A DNA stretch of 64,000 bases. It comes from Paenibacillus aurantius. GTDB lineage: Bacteria; Bacillota; Bacilli; Paenibacillales; NBRC-103111. The stretch spans positions 2,638,001 through 2,702,000 of the forward strand of contig NZ_CP130318.1 in NCBI RefSeq assembly GCF_032268605.1, read 5' to 3'. Both the position numbers and the translations under genes were made by a program. Each line of letters opens with the position of its first letter. The stretch's first letter is position 1. Below the pieces are notes generated by a model. The model was given only the letters and a program-made list of their open reading frames with translations. It was not told where the DNA came from and made no database searches. Shown here piece after piece: positions 47,870-57,499 of this stretch.

Positions 47870-48886
47870 TTGGTTAAAGGCATTCAGCAAGGCTTATCCG
47901 GCCGCCAGAAGGCCGCTATTCTGCTTATCAGTTTAGGTCCTGAGGTTTCGGCCCAAATCTTCAAGCATTTACGGGATGAAGAAATCGAGCAGCTCACGTT
48001 GGAAATCGCCAACGTCCGGAAGGTGGATTCCTCCGAGAAAGATGCGATCCTGACCGAGTTTCACCAAATCTGTATGGCGCAGGAATACATTTCCCAGGGC
48101 GGGATCCATTACGCCAAAGAAATTCTGGAGAAAGCGCTCGGTGCCCAAAAGGCGATGGACATTATCAACCGGCTGACCGCGACCCTGCAGGTTCGTCCGT
48201 TTGATTTTGCCCGCAAAGCCGATCCGGCTCAAATCCTTAACTTCATCCAGAACGAGAATTCGCAGACCATCGCTCTCGTGCTTTCCTATCTGCAGGCGGA
48301 TCAAGCCTCTATGATCTTGTCCTCCCTGCCTCAGGAGAAGCAGGCGGAGGTCGCGAAGCGAATCGCCCTGATGGACAGCACGTCTCCTGAAATTATCAGC
48401 CAGGTCGAGAGGGTTCTGGAGCAGAAGCTTTCCGCGACCGTTACCCAGGATTACACTTCGGCAGGCGGAATCGAAGCGATCGTTCAGATTCTTAACGGGG
48501 TCGACCGGGGGACCGAACGGACCATTCTCGATTCCTTGGAGATCCAGGATCCCGAGCTCGCTGAAGAGATTAAGAAGAGAATGTTTGTCTTTGAGGATAT
48601 CGTCAACATCGACAATCGGTCCATTCAACGGATCATCCGGGATATCGAGAATGCCGATCTCCAGCTGGCCCTCAAGGTGGCGAGCGAAGAGGTCCGGGAA
48701 GTCATTTTCCGGAATATGTCGAAGCGCATGTCCGAAACCTTCAAAGAAGAAATGGAGTATATGGGACCGGTTCGGCTGCGTGATGTGGAAGAAGCCCAAA
48801 CCCGCATCGTTTCCACCATTCGCCGCCTAGAAGAGTCCGGAGAGATCATCATTGCACGCGGTGGAGGAGACGATATCATTGTCTAA
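47870..48886 (+). CDS. fliG: Flagellar motor switch protein FliG
   Basis: A 338-residue rotor protein that contacts FliF, FliM and the MotA stator. GRQKAAILLISLGPEVSAQIFKHL opens the N domain; the C-terminal domain has VFEDIVNIDNRSIQRIIRDIE and the charged torque helix. The start is a TTG at 47870 with GGAGG upstream. It overlaps fliH by eight bases. Confidence 0.96.
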   Translation: MVKGIQQGLSGRQKAAILLISLGPEVSAQIFKHLRDEEIEQLTLEIANVRKVDSSEKDAILTEFHQICMAQEYISQGGIHYAKEILEKALGAQKAMDIINRLTATLQVRPFDFARKADPAQILNFIQNENSQTIALVLSYLQADQASMILSSLPQEKQAEVAKRIALMDSTSPEIISQVERVLEQKLSATVTQDYTSAGGIEAIVQILNGVDRGTERTILDSLEIQDPELAEEIKKRMFVFEDIVNIDNRSIQRIIRDIENADLQLALKVASEEVREVIFRNMSKRMSETFKEEMEYMGPVRLRDVEEAQTRIVSTIRRLEESGEIIIARGGGDDIIV

Positions 48887-49730
48887 CTTGATCAAGCCGA
48901 ATTATTATGTTTCGCTCGAGGATTCCAAGATCATCGACCATTTGCAGCTGCTCGCCCGCAAGCTTCAAGCTACTTCCCGAACGGTACTTTCGGAAGAGGA
49001 AACGGCAGCGCGTCAGGATGAGCTCGATCGGGTGTATGGAACCCGGGATCAAATTCTGAAGGATGCCGAAGAGATGGCGGAAGCGACCATGCGGCAAGCG
49101 GCGGCGGAAGCGCAGCGACTGCGGGAGGAAACCGAGGCTGACATTCGCAGCTGGTGGGAGGAGAGAAGGCAATCCGACGAGCAGGAGCAGGAAGAAGCGA
49201 AGAGCCGGGGCTTTGAGGCCGGCTACCAGGCCGGATTGGAGCAGGCACGGCAGAGCGTGCGTGAGGAATATGCCGATAGCATCCAGGAAGCCCAGACGGT
49301 GCTGGCTCAAGCCTATGAACGCAAAAGGCAAATCATTCGCGAAGCGGAGCCGTTCCTTATCGAGTTAAGTACGTCGATCGCCGAAAAAATCATCCAGAAG
49401 CAGCTATCCTTATCGCCGGATTGGATTCTGGACCTGACCCGCAGCCAGCTTGCCCGAAAAAGAGACAAAGGCATCGTCACCCTGTGTGTCGCTCCCAAGC
49501 ATTTTACCTTCTTCAAGGAGGCAAGGGAGGAATTCGAGATGGTCATGGATTCCCAGGCGGAGCTTCAGATTGTGCCGGATGCCACGGTTTCGGATGAAGG
49601 CTGCGTGATCCGGACCGATTTTGGCAGCATGGACGCCCGAATCGATACCCAGCTGCAGCAAATCAAAGAAACCCTGCGGCAGATCGCACTCCGCAGCGAG
49701 GCAGGCACGGATCATGACGAACTTTCCTGA
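48879..49730 (+). CDS. fliH: Flagellar assembly protein FliH
   Basis: A 283-residue regulator of the export ATPase FliI. A long charged coiled coil (about 50-140, rich in Glu, Arg and Gln) is followed by the V-ATPase-E-like C-terminal domain. The TTG at 48879 is preferred, because GGAGGAG lies nine bases upstream within fliG; the TTG at 48852 lacks that. It overlaps fliG by eight and fliI by 17 bases. Confidence 0.9.
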   Translation: MSNLIKPNYYVSLEDSKIIDHLQLLARKLQATSRTVLSEEETAARQDELDRVYGTRDQILKDAEEMAEATMRQAAAEAQRLREETEADIRSWWEERRQSDEQEQEEAKSRGFEAGYQAGLEQARQSVREEYADSIQEAQTVLAQAYERKRQIIREAEPFLIELSTSIAEKIIQKQLSLSPDWILDLTRSQLARKRDKGIVTLCVAPKHFTFFKEAREEFEMVMDSQAELQIVPDATVSDEGCVIRTDFGSMDARIDTQLQQIKETLRQIALRSEAGTDHDELS

Positions 49731-51036
49731 TTTTTCCAAGTATGCCGAGGAGTTAAGAAGGCTGGATCCGGTGGTGGTCAATGGGAAAGTCACACAGGTG
49801 ATCGGGCTCACGGTAGAATCCGAAGGACCTGATGCGAGCGTAGGCGATGTGTGCCACATCTACCCTTACAAATCGGACAAGCCCATCAAGGCTGAAGTGG
49901 TCGGATTTCGCAACAACAAGGTCATCCTGATGCCCCTTGGAGAGCTGCATTCCATCGGACCGGGGTGTGAGGTGGTCAGTACGGGGAAGCCCCTCACCGT
50001 TCAAGTGGGGCATGAGCTTCTCGGACAAGTGCTCGACGGTCTCGGCCAGCCGCTTGACGGCAGCGTCCTTCCGGCTCAGATGACTCATTATTCGACGCAT
50101 AATGCGCCCGGCAATCCCCTGAAGAGGCCGAGGGTTCTCGAACCCATAAGCGTCGGGGTGCGCTGCATCGACGGTCTCCTAACCATCGGCAAAGGACAGC
50201 GCGTAGGAATCTTCGCGGGGTCCGGCGTCGGCAAGAGCACCCTGCTCGGGATGATTGCCCGCAACACATCCGCCGATGTCAATGTCATCGCCTTGATCGG
50301 AGAGAGGGGGCGGGAGGTGCTGGATTTTATCGAGCGGGATTTGGGGCCGGAAGGCTTGGCCCGTTCCGTCGTCATCGTGGCTACCTCCGATCAGCCCGCC
50401 CTTATCCGGATCAAAGGAGCGCTTATTGCAACAAGCATTGCGGAGTATTTCCGGGACAAAGGCTTGAACGTCATGCTTATGATGGATTCCGTCACCCGCT
50501 ATGCCATGGCCCAGCGTGAAGTCGGTCTTGCGGTCGGAGAACCTCCCGCTACAAGGGGATACACGCCGTCCGTTTTCGCCACGCTCCCCAAGCTGCTGGA
50601 GCGTTCCGGGACCGGACCCAAAGGGTCCATCACCGCTTTTTATACCGTACTCGTGGATGGAGACGACATGAACGAGCCCATAGCCGATGCGGTGCGGGGA
50701 ATCCTGGACGGGCATATCGTGCTTGACCGGAGCCTGGCCAACAAGGGGCATTATCCGGCTATCGAGGTTCTGTCAAGCGTCAGCCGGGTGATGAAGGAAA
50801 TTGTTCCCCGGGAGCAGCAGGATGCCGCCAATTTTCTAAAACGAATGCTTTCTATTTATAAAGATTCGGAAGACCTCATTAATATTGGGGCGTACCAGAG
50901 AGGCTCCAATGCAGAAATTGATGCTTCCCTGCAATACATTCAATCCATTTGGGCTTTTACCCGCCAGAGAACCGATGAGAAGGTCAATTATTTGGAAGCT
51001 CAAGAGCGGCTCTTGGCCGAATTTAACGGAGGTTGA
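49714..51036 (+). CDS. fliI: Flagellum-specific ATPase FliI
   Basis: A 440-residue F1-beta-like ATPase that powers and orders flagellar export. Walker A is AGSGVGKST (168-176), Walker B is in VMLMMDSVTRYAMAQREVGL, and PPATRGYTPSVFATLPKLLERSG is the family signature. The ATG at 49714 gives MTNFPDFSKYAEEL, overlapping fliH by 17 bases. Confidence 0.97.
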   Translation: MTNFPDFSKYAEELRRLDPVVVNGKVTQVIGLTVESEGPDASVGDVCHIYPYKSDKPIKAEVVGFRNNKVILMPLGELHSIGPGCEVVSTGKPLTVQVGHELLGQVLDGLGQPLDGSVLPAQMTHYSTHNAPGNPLKRPRVLEPISVGVRCIDGLLTIGKGQRVGIFAGSGVGKSTLLGMIARNTSADVNVIALIGERGREVLDFIERDLGPEGLARSVVIVATSDQPALIRIKGALIATSIAEYFRDKGLNVMLMMDSVTRYAMAQREVGLAVGEPPATRGYTPSVFATLPKLLERSGTGPKGSITAFYTVLVDGDDMNEPIADAVRGILDGHIVLDRSLANKGHYPAIEVLSSVSRVMKEIVPREQQDAANFLKRMLSIYKDSEDLINIGAYQRGSNAEIDASLQYIQSIWAFTRQRTDEKVNYLEAQERLLAEFNGG

Positions 51037-51042
51037 TCCTGA

Positions 51043-51486
51043 GTGTCGCGGTTTCGCTATTCCTTTCAGAAGATAGTGGATTTGAAAACCAATGAGAAAA
51101 CCCAAGCGGAATGGATTCTCTCCTCTGCGGTAAATGACCTGCGGGTCGAAGAAGATCAGCTTTCCGATCTTAAGCATCACAAATCGGAAGTACAGGAAAC
51201 GCTCGTTTCGGCTGCGGCCAACCGGACCACGGTATCCGAGCTGATGCTTTATCAGAAATATCTCGATCACATCGACCATCAGATCCTTAACAAGAATGCC
51301 GCTGTCCGGGCGGCGCAAATCAATGTCGAAGATAAGCAGAGCAACCTTACCGCCAAAATGAGAGAAGAGAAGGTTTGGTCCAAAGCAAGGGAGAAGGCCA
51401 AGCTTCATTTTACGGCTGCTCTTCTCAAAAAGGACCAGGAAGCGTTGGACGAAATGTCCGTGTCGCGTCACAAGCAGCCGTCATAG
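51043..51486 (+). CDS. fliJ: Flagellar export chaperone FliJ
   Basis: A 147-residue, almost wholly helical coiled-coil protein of the export apparatus. MSRFRYSFQKIVDLKTNEKTQAEW is the usual N-terminus. It starts with GTG at 51043, six bases after fliI, with GGAGGTTGATC inside the end of fliI. FliJ sits in the central hole of the FliI ring. Confidence 0.9.
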   Translation: MSRFRYSFQKIVDLKTNEKTQAEWILSSAVNDLRVEEDQLSDLKHHKSEVQETLVSAAANRTTVSELMLYQKYLDHIDHQILNKNAAVRAAQINVEDKQSNLTAKMREEKVWSKAREKAKLHFTAALLKKDQEALDEMSVSRHKQPS

Positions 51487-51517
51487 CCGATAAACATCCG
51501 GAAAGGGGGAGTAGACA

Positions 51518-52417
51518 TTGGAAACGGAAATGGACAAGCCGGAGTTAAGCGCATTTGAACGATTCTTATACTGGTTTCTCGTTCCGATCGTCTTTGTTCT
51601 TGTGCTGATCGTCGTCCTCCTGACACTGTTTGATTATGACGTCAAGGACAGCCTGCTGAAAGCCGCCAACCGCGTTCCGGTTGTGAGCAAGCTTGTTCCT
51701 GATCCGGCGGCGGGCGCGTTATCCGGGAGTGGGGAGAAGCCGGCGGAACAGGCCAAAGCCCAGGACAAGACGGTAGCGGACTTAACCGCGAAGCTGGGTG
51801 AGAAAGACAACGAGCTCAAGAAGTCCGACGAGCTGTTCCTGCAGAAGGACCAGACGATTAAAGACCTCCAAGCCAAAGTCGCCCAGCTCGAGGAGCAGCT
51901 GAAGAGTAAAGCCAAAACCGATGAAGAGTATCATGCTCAAATTCAGCAGACCGCCTCCATGTACACCAAGATGAATCCTTCCAAGGCCGCACCTATCATG
52001 GAAAACTTAACGTTGAAGGAGCAGGTGCTCCTGTTCAGCGAAATGAAGCCGGACGACCGGGTCAAAATATTGGAGAAGATGGATCCGAAAAAAGCGGCGG
52101 AAGCCTCTATCTATCTGAAAGACCTGACACCGGTCAAGGACCGGGAGATAGCAGCCCTTCAGGAAAGAATTCAACTGAATGACAATTCAGCGAAGGCAGG
52201 TCAGAAGCTGACGACTACGGATTTGGGTCAAACCTTCTCCAACATGACGCCGAAAAGTGCCGCAGCCGTTCTCGTGGAAATGTATGCCGTCAACCCCACC
52301 AAGGTACTGGATATTTTAACCGCAACGGACACCCAGGCACGCTCCAAGATCATGTCGGCCCTTGCCGATGCGAATAAGGACACGGCGGCTAAAATCACCA
52401 GCAAGCTGGGCTCGTAA
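51518..52417 (+). CDS. MotE-like/YlxF magnesium-transporter-MgtE-N domain protein
   Basis: A 299-residue protein: a membrane helix (about residues 17-42, FLVPIVFVLVLIVVLLTLF), a coiled coil (about 90-140) and an MgtE intracellular N-like domain (KMNPSKAAPIMENL and DRVKILEKMDPKKAAEASIYL). MotE in some bacteria helps FliK or the stator; YlxF holds this position in B. subtilis. The start is TTG 51518, with AAAGGGGGA upstream; an ATG at 51530 is possible. Confidence 0.85.
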   Translation: METEMDKPELSAFERFLYWFLVPIVFVLVLIVVLLTLFDYDVKDSLLKAANRVPVVSKLVPDPAAGALSGSGEKPAEQAKAQDKTVADLTAKLGEKDNELKKSDELFLQKDQTIKDLQAKVAQLEEQLKSKAKTDEEYHAQIQQTASMYTKMNPSKAAPIMENLTLKEQVLLFSEMKPDDRVKILEKMDPKKAAEASIYLKDLTPVKDREIAALQERIQLNDNSAKAGQKLTTTDLGQTFSNMTPKSAAAVLVEMYAVNPTKVLDILTATDTQARSKIMSALADANKDTAAKITSKLGS

Positions 52418-52452
52418 CATCAGAATTGAACTTGGAGAGGAGGTGAATAAGC

Positions 52453-53916
52453 ATGGATATTAGCATGACAAATACCGCTCTCCCGACTGCCCAGACAAAG
52501 TTACCTTCCTCCGCCGGACAGACCACCGCCGAGCCGGGGAGTCCTGTCTCTTTCTTTTCAGCTTTAAACGAGAAACTGGGGGGCGGAGACAAGAAGGCAG
52601 CCGACCCTTTTGGGGAGGAACTGGCTTGGGATGCACTACTTCAAGGGCTCCCGGCCGCATGGATGAGTCTTATGCTTCCCGCACCTGTAGATCAAGCTTC
52701 TAATCCCGATCCGGAAAATATGGCATCCCTCCTCGGACAGCTAGGGAATGGGGCAAGTGCACAGGCTGCGGCCGAATGGACAAGTTGGCTGGCTCAGGCC
52801 AAAGACCTGCTAGCCGGCATGGGACTGCTCCCATCCTCCTCGGGTTCCACCGGGGAAGGACAAGCCGCACAGGGGATTTCCCAAGAGGGAGAGACTGTAG
52901 CAGATGGGACGCCTTCAGCAGAAGAAGGAGACATTCTCAGCACTTTTCTAAAGGCCTTTAAGAAGGAGCCGGGGAGCGAACTGCTTCAGCAGCTGGCCTC
53001 GACTCTGCAGCCCTTGGTGGCTTCCACCATGAGCCGGGTGTTGAACCCGGTTGGCGGGACGGCAGCAAGCAGTCAAACAGAGCAGGGGATTAGGTTGGCG
53101 CTGGACAAGGCGATTTCGACTGCTGCAGACGCTCAAGAAAGCAGAAGGGCAGAGGGCAAGCCCCGGTCCGCAGGAGAGAAGGCGGCAGCTGTTCTTTTCG
53201 CCCAGCCGCTTAATGAAGACCAGAAGGAATCCGGACCCGCTCTTCCGCCACAGACTAAACCGTTGACCAAACTGGAGGTTCTGGCTCTTAAGAGCGGAGT
53301 AAGGGAAAGAATGGTTCAGCAGCTTAAGCCGGAGGGGGCACCGATTCCGGATGGTATGGTACCGGCGGATCATGACCTGCCGGAGTTCGCACCGGTCACG
53401 GTGCAGGATTTTCTGAAGACTGTTCCTCAAGAGACCTTCAAGAACCAGCCGGTGAGCGCTCAAAGCTTTGCAAGAGAAATGACCCAGCTGGTCATGAAAA
53501 GCTTTAACGTGAATCCTCTCAACGGGATGTCGGAAGCCAGCTTGACTTTGACCCCGGAAAATCTGGGCAAGGTGGAAGTGAAGATCAGCGTCCATAACGG
53601 CCAGGTTATCGCCCATTTTGCGGCACAATCCGTTCTGGGCAAAGAGATGATCGAAAGCCAGCTTTCGCAGCTTCGCCTGAATCTCCAAAACCAAGGCATT
53701 CAGGTGGAAAGATTGGAAGTGGCTCAAGCTTCCTCGCTTGCCTCGGGAATGTTCCAGGACCAGCGCCAGCAGCAGTCCTCCCAGCAGTTTACCCGGAAAA
53801 ACCGGGAGCGGACGATAGAAGCCGAGCTCACGGAGGAAGATTATGCAAAGGAAATTTCGCAGCTGATGAATATCCGGCAGCAGGCTTTCGGAGCTACCGT
53901 CGATACAACCGCCTAA
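52453..53916 (+). CDS. fliK: Flagellar hook-length control protein FliK
   Basis: A 487-residue secreted ruler protein. The N-terminal 330 residues are low-complexity, rich in Ala, Gln, Ser and Pro. The C-terminal domain (about 350-430) carries ASLTLTPENLGKVEVKISV and LRLNLQNQGIQVERLEV, which switch export specificity through FlhB. GGAGGTGAATAAGC precedes the ATG. A second FliK-like gene lies at 29065. Confidence 0.93.
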   Translation: MDISMTNTALPTAQTKLPSSAGQTTAEPGSPVSFFSALNEKLGGGDKKAADPFGEELAWDALLQGLPAAWMSLMLPAPVDQASNPDPENMASLLGQLGNGASAQAAAEWTSWLAQAKDLLAGMGLLPSSSGSTGEGQAAQGISQEGETVADGTPSAEEGDILSTFLKAFKKEPGSELLQQLASTLQPLVASTMSRVLNPVGGTAASSQTEQGIRLALDKAISTAADAQESRRAEGKPRSAGEKAAAVLFAQPLNEDQKESGPALPPQTKPLTKLEVLALKSGVRERMVQQLKPEGAPIPDGMVPADHDLPEFAPVTVQDFLKTVPQETFKNQPVSAQSFAREMTQLVMKSFNVNPLNGMSEASLTLTPENLGKVEVKISVHNGQVIAHFAAQSVLGKEMIESQLSQLRLNLQNQGIQVERLEVAQASSLASGMFQDQRQQQSSQQFTRKNRERTIEAELTEEDYAKEISQLMNIRQQAFGATVDTTA

Positions 53917-53959
53917 TTCTTCTATACCAGAAGGATACTCACGGACAGGAGGTGTCAAC

Positions 53960-54409
53960 ATGTCCAATGTGACGGGAACCAACAACGTTTGGCCTTATTA
54001 TTCCAAAACCAATATTGACAACGGTGCGGCCAAGGCCAAAAGCAATAACCTGGGGAAAGATGACTTTCTCAAAATCTTGATTACCCAGCTCAAAAATCAG
54101 GATCCCAGCAAGCCTCTGGAGGACAAGGAATTTATCGCCCAGATGGCCCAATTCACGTCGGTGGAACAGCTCACCAACATGGCCAATGAAATGAAAATGC
54201 TGCGTCAATCCTTCAGCTTGTCTCCTGAACTAATAGGAAAATCGGTTAACTGGGAAACGATGGACACCGATGGGAAAAAGGTCACAAAATCAGGGATTGT
54301 CGAAGCGCTCTCCATTAAAGAGGGCCTCCAGTATGCGCATATACAAGGAGAAGAGATTCCTATTGACCGCCTAACCAAAATTTGGAATGCTGAAGGGGTG
54401 GCTCCATGA
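53960..54409 (+). CDS. flgD: Flagellar hook capping protein FlgD
   Basis: A 149-residue scaffold for hook assembly. LGKDDFLKILITQLKNQDPSKPLEDKEFIAQMAQFTSVEQL (spread over about 35-75) is the family signature. It is on the short side, as in Bacillus, lacking the C-terminal Ig-like repeat. GGAGGTG lies just before the ATG. It overlaps the next gene by four bases. Confidence 0.94.
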   Translation: MSNVTGTNNVWPYYSKTNIDNGAAKAKSNNLGKDDFLKILITQLKNQDPSKPLEDKEFIAQMAQFTSVEQLTNMANEMKMLRQSFSLSPELIGKSVNWETMDTDGKKVTKSGIVEALSIKEGLQYAHIQGEEIPIDRLTKIWNAEGVAP

Positions 54410-54789
54410 CAGGACGCATCTCCATAGGTCAACTGTATCCCCACCCGCCAAAGCCGGGAATTCAGCCGAAGCAAACGGCGTCTTCCTCCGGTCGCAGCGA
54501 TAACCCGACATCCTTCGACAAGCTCCTCAGCAGTCAAATGAAGCTGAGTCATCATGCGGAGGTCAGGCTGCAGCAGAGAGGAATTCAGCTTCAGCCCGAA
54601 CAATTGACCAAAATTCAAAGTGCCATCGACAAGGCGGCAGCCAAAGGCGCCAAAGACTCCCTTGTCCTGATGAATGACATGGCGCTGATCGTGAACGTTC
54701 CGAACCGAACCATCGTGACGGCTCTGGACGGAGCGACGATGAAAGACAATGTTTTTACCCAAATTGACAGTGCCATTGTGGTGAGCTAA
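54406..54789 (+). CDS. TIGR02530-type flagellar operon protein
   Basis: A 127-residue protein with a low-complexity N-terminus and a conserved C-terminal part: SHHAEVRLQQRGIQL, then MNDMALIVNVPNRTIVTALD. This is the family listed as TIGR02530, always found between flgD and the hook gene; its function is not settled. ATGA overlap with flgD shows coupled translation. Confidence 0.88.
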   Translation: MTGRISIGQLYPHPPKPGIQPKQTASSSGRSDNPTSFDKLLSSQMKLSHHAEVRLQQRGIQLQPEQLTKIQSAIDKAAAKGAKDSLVLMNDMALIVNVPNRTIVTALDGATMKDNVFTQIDSAIVVS

Positions 54790-54881
54790 AGAACCCGGCT
54801 GGCCCTACCCGGAAGCCGGCGGCTGCGGACCGATTGAAGCAGCCGATTCCATTACTTTATTTATTAGGAGGAACTTCCCAT

Positions 54882-55712
54882 ATGTTGAGATCTCTTTACT
54901 CCGGTGTTTCCGGTATGCGGGGCTTTCAGACCAAGCTTGACGTTATTGGTAACAACATTGCCAATGTAAACACGGTCGGCTTTAAAGCAGGCCGGGTGAA
55001 TTTCAAGGATATCCTCAGCCAGACGACCGCCGGGGTTACGGCTCCGAACGGAACGACCCAAGGCGGCGTGAACGCCAAGCAGATCGGCCTCGGTTCGGCG
55101 ATCGGGTCCATCGATACGATCCATACTCCCGGATCGGCCATGACGACGAATGTGGCGACCGACCTAAGAATTGACGGAGACGGTTTTTTTGCGGTAAAGG
55201 CCGATATGGCAAACGGCGGAGACCCGTTTCTGACGCGGGACGGTAACTTCAAAGTCGATGCCAATGGCAACCTGGTCACCCAGGATGGGTTGTTCGTTCT
55301 GGATGTGGGCGGAGCGGAAATCAACCTGGCGGGTGTTACTTCCTTCTCCATAGCCTCGAACGGAGATATCATCACCTCGGTTGGTGGAGCCGCACCTACG
55401 GTGCAAACGTCTATCGGGATTGCCAAAGTGACCAATCCGTCGGGTCTTGAGAAAGTGGGAGGTAACCTGTACCGTACGACCCCGAACGCCGATGCGGCTA
55501 CGGCGGGCGGCGGGCAGTTGACCCTCTACAATGCAAACAGTTCGGCGGACGGCACCGGGGCGATTGTAACCGGCCAGCTGGAGATGTCCAACGTGGACCT
55601 TACCTCCGAATTTACGGAAATGATCATCGCCCAGCGTGGGTTCCAGGCAAACTCCCGGATCATCACCACCTCGGATGAAGTGCTGCAAGAGGTTGTAGGG
55701 CTTAAGCGTTAA
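54882..55712 (+). CDS. flgE: Flagellar hook protein (FlgE/FlgG type)
   Basis: A 276-residue hook protein, short as in Bacillus. The N-terminal MLRSLYSGVSGMRGFQTKLDVIGNNIANVNTVGFK is shared by rod and hook proteins, and the C-terminal VDLTSEFTEMIIAQRGFQANSRIITTSDE forms the core. LRIDGDGFFAVK is typical. The ATG at 54882 has AGGAGGAAC; the reading frame extends upstream to 54834. Paired GC hairpins lie in the preceding 90-base gap. Confidence 0.93.
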   Translation: MLRSLYSGVSGMRGFQTKLDVIGNNIANVNTVGFKAGRVNFKDILSQTTAGVTAPNGTTQGGVNAKQIGLGSAIGSIDTIHTPGSAMTTNVATDLRIDGDGFFAVKADMANGGDPFLTRDGNFKVDANGNLVTQDGLFVLDVGGAEINLAGVTSFSIASNGDIITSVGGAAPTVQTSIGIAKVTNPSGLEKVGGNLYRTTPNADAATAGGGQLTLYNANSSADGTGAIVTGQLEMSNVDLTSEFTEMIIAQRGFQANSRIITTSDEVLQEVVGLKR

Positions 55713-55723
55713 TCTAAACTCCG

Positions 55724-55759
55724 TTAGCGGGCGGGGGACAACCTGGCCCCCGCTGCTAA
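55724..55759 (+). other. Strong GC hairpin between flgE and flbD
   Basis: TTAGC/GCTAA and GCGGGGG/CCCCCGC stack into a 12-bp stem with a small internal loop and a 9-base apical loop. It has no T-tract, so it is more likely an mRNA stability or processing element than a terminator. Confidence 0.6.
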
Positions 55760-55775
55760 TGTCTGGAGGGCAAGC

Positions 55776-55997
55776 ATGATACCCGTTACCCGGTTGAACG
55801 GTAAGCAAATTTACATTAACGCCATTTTGATTGAGAGTCTTGAAGAAACACCGGACACCGTCATTACCTTAACCAACGGTAAGAAGATTATGGTGCTGGA
55901 AAAGAACCAGGAAGTGGTCAGCCTGGTGGAAACCTACATGCGCTCGATCGGCTCCATTCAAGGGACTATCAAGAGTGTGGATTCGGAGGGGACTTAA
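55776..55997 (+). CDS. flbD: Flagellar protein FlbD (SwrD)
   Basis: A 73-residue small protein. MIPVTRLNGKQIYINAILIESLEETPDTVITL followed by NGKKIMVLE is the FlbD family. In B. subtilis SwrD raises motor power and supports swarming. It begins 63 bases after flgE, and its stop abuts the TTG start of fliL. Confidence 0.92.
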   Translation: MIPVTRLNGKQIYINAILIESLEETPDTVITLTNGKKIMVLEKNQEVVSLVETYMRSIGSIQGTIKSVDSEGT

Positions 55998-56462
55998 TTG
56001 CTTAAGAGCAGATTGTTTCAAATCGTGATCGCCATGCTGATCGTCATTACCCTGATCCTGGTTACCTTCGTCGTCCTATGGAACTATTTGGACAAGAACA
56101 ATAGCACGGTTCCCGGCGTTAAGGCGGCAGCGGAAGAGAAGCAGCTGACGGCTGCCGAAGTCAAGGAGCTTACGGTCCCGGTAAAAGAAATTTTGACGAA
56201 TCTTTCGGAGAAGAACAAAGTGGTGAAAGCCAGCTTTGCCTTCGAGCTTAATAACAAGAAAGGCAAGACGGAGTTCGAGAATCTGGTCGATTCCAGAGTG
56301 AGAGGCGTGCTTAATCAGACGCTGGCCGACATGACCGCTGAACAGATCGCCGGAAGCAAAGGCCAGGACAACCTGACCGCTCTTCTCATGAACAAAATCA
56401 ACTCCTTCCTGCACGATGGGAAGATCACCCAAATCTACATTACGGAAATGATTGTGCAGTAG
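55998..56462 (+). CDS. fliL: Flagellar basal body-associated protein FliL
   Basis: A 154-residue single-pass membrane protein with one N-terminal helix (about residues 7-28) and an extracytoplasmic domain resembling stomatin/PHB. It supports the stator. The start is TTG 55998, immediately after the flbD stop, with GGAGGGG six bases away inside flbD. Confidence 0.9.
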   Translation: MLKSRLFQIVIAMLIVITLILVTFVVLWNYLDKNNSTVPGVKAAAEEKQLTAAEVKELTVPVKEILTNLSEKNKVVKASFAFELNNKKGKTEFENLVDSRVRGVLNQTLADMTAEQIAGSKGQDNLTALLMNKINSFLHDGKITQIYITEMIVQ

Positions 56463-56500
56463 CGTAATTCGGCTATGACGCTTCGAAGGAGGTGACTTTA

Positions 56501-57499
56501 TTGGTTGACGTACTCTCGCAAAATGAAATTGATGCCCTTCTCGCCGCCCTTTCCTCCGGAGAGATGGATGCGGAAGAGCTCAAAAAAGAGGACACGGAGA
56601 AGAAAGTCAGGGTTTACGATTTTAAGCGGGCTACGAGATTCTCTAAAGATCATCTGCGGAGCTTAACTAGGATACATGAAAATTTTGCGAGATTTCTCAC
56701 CACCTATTTTTCGACACAGCTTCGGACGTTCGTTCAGATCAGCGTGGTTCAGGTCGAACAGCTTCCATACGATGAGTTCATCCGCTCCATCCCGAAGATG
56801 ACCATCCTGAATATTTTTGAGGCGGAACCGCTTGAAGGCCGGATGGTGCTGGAGGTCAATCCGAATGTTGCCTTTGCCATGCTGGATCGTCTGCTTGGCG
56901 GAATGGGAGTGTCGCCCTCCAAAATCCATGCGCTGACGGAAATCGAAACCATGATAATGGAAAGAATCTTCAGCAGGGCGTTGAATTCCTTGCAGGAGGC
57001 GTGGAAGACGGTCATGGATCTGACGCCAAGAATGGAGGCGTTGGAAACCAACCCTCAATTCATGCAAATTGCTTCGGCTAACGATACGATTGCTCTGATT
57101 TCCCTCAGTACCAAGATTGGTGACACAAGCGGAATGATCAACCTCTGTATCCCTCATGTGGTGATCGAGCCCATCATGCAGCGCCTGTCCGTTCATCATA
57201 TGTTCGTCACCCACAAGAAGAGCAAGACGCCGGAAGAAAGCGAAGCTCTGCACGCCCGGGTAAACATGGCCAAGCTGCCGATCATAGCGGAGCTGGGGGA
57301 ATCGCATCTGTCCGTCCGGGAATTTCTCGGTCTTGCTCCGGGGGATGTCATTTCGCTGAACAAGCCGGTTGAAGAGGGGCTGCACATCAAAGTGGGTGAC
57401 AAAATCAAGTACATGGGAAGCCCGGGGACGCTAAAAGGCAAGGTAGCCATACAGATTACGGATATTGTTACGGAAGAGGTGGAAGAGCATGACGAATAA
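56501..57499 (+). CDS. fliM: Flagellar motor switch protein FliM
   Basis: A 332-residue C-ring protein. The N-terminal SQNEIDALLAAL binds CheY-P; RVYDFKRATRFSKDHLRSL follows, then the CheC-like middle domain and the FliN-like C-terminus. The TTG at 56501 gives MVDVLSQNEIDALL and AAGGAGG is eight bases before it; the GTG at 56492 overlaps that site. It overlaps fliY by 11 bases. Confidence 0.95.
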   Translation: MVDVLSQNEIDALLAALSSGEMDAEELKKEDTEKKVRVYDFKRATRFSKDHLRSLTRIHENFARFLTTYFSTQLRTFVQISVVQVEQLPYDEFIRSIPKMTILNIFEAEPLEGRMVLEVNPNVAFAMLDRLLGGMGVSPSKIHALTEIETMIMERIFSRALNSLQEAWKTVMDLTPRMEALETNPQFMQIASANDTIALISLSTKIGDTSGMINLCIPHVVIEPIMQRLSVHHMFVTHKKSKTPEESEALHARVNMAKLPIIAELGESHLSVREFLGLAPGDVISLNKPVEEGLHIKVGDKIKYMGSPGTLKGKVAIQITDIVTEEVEEHDE

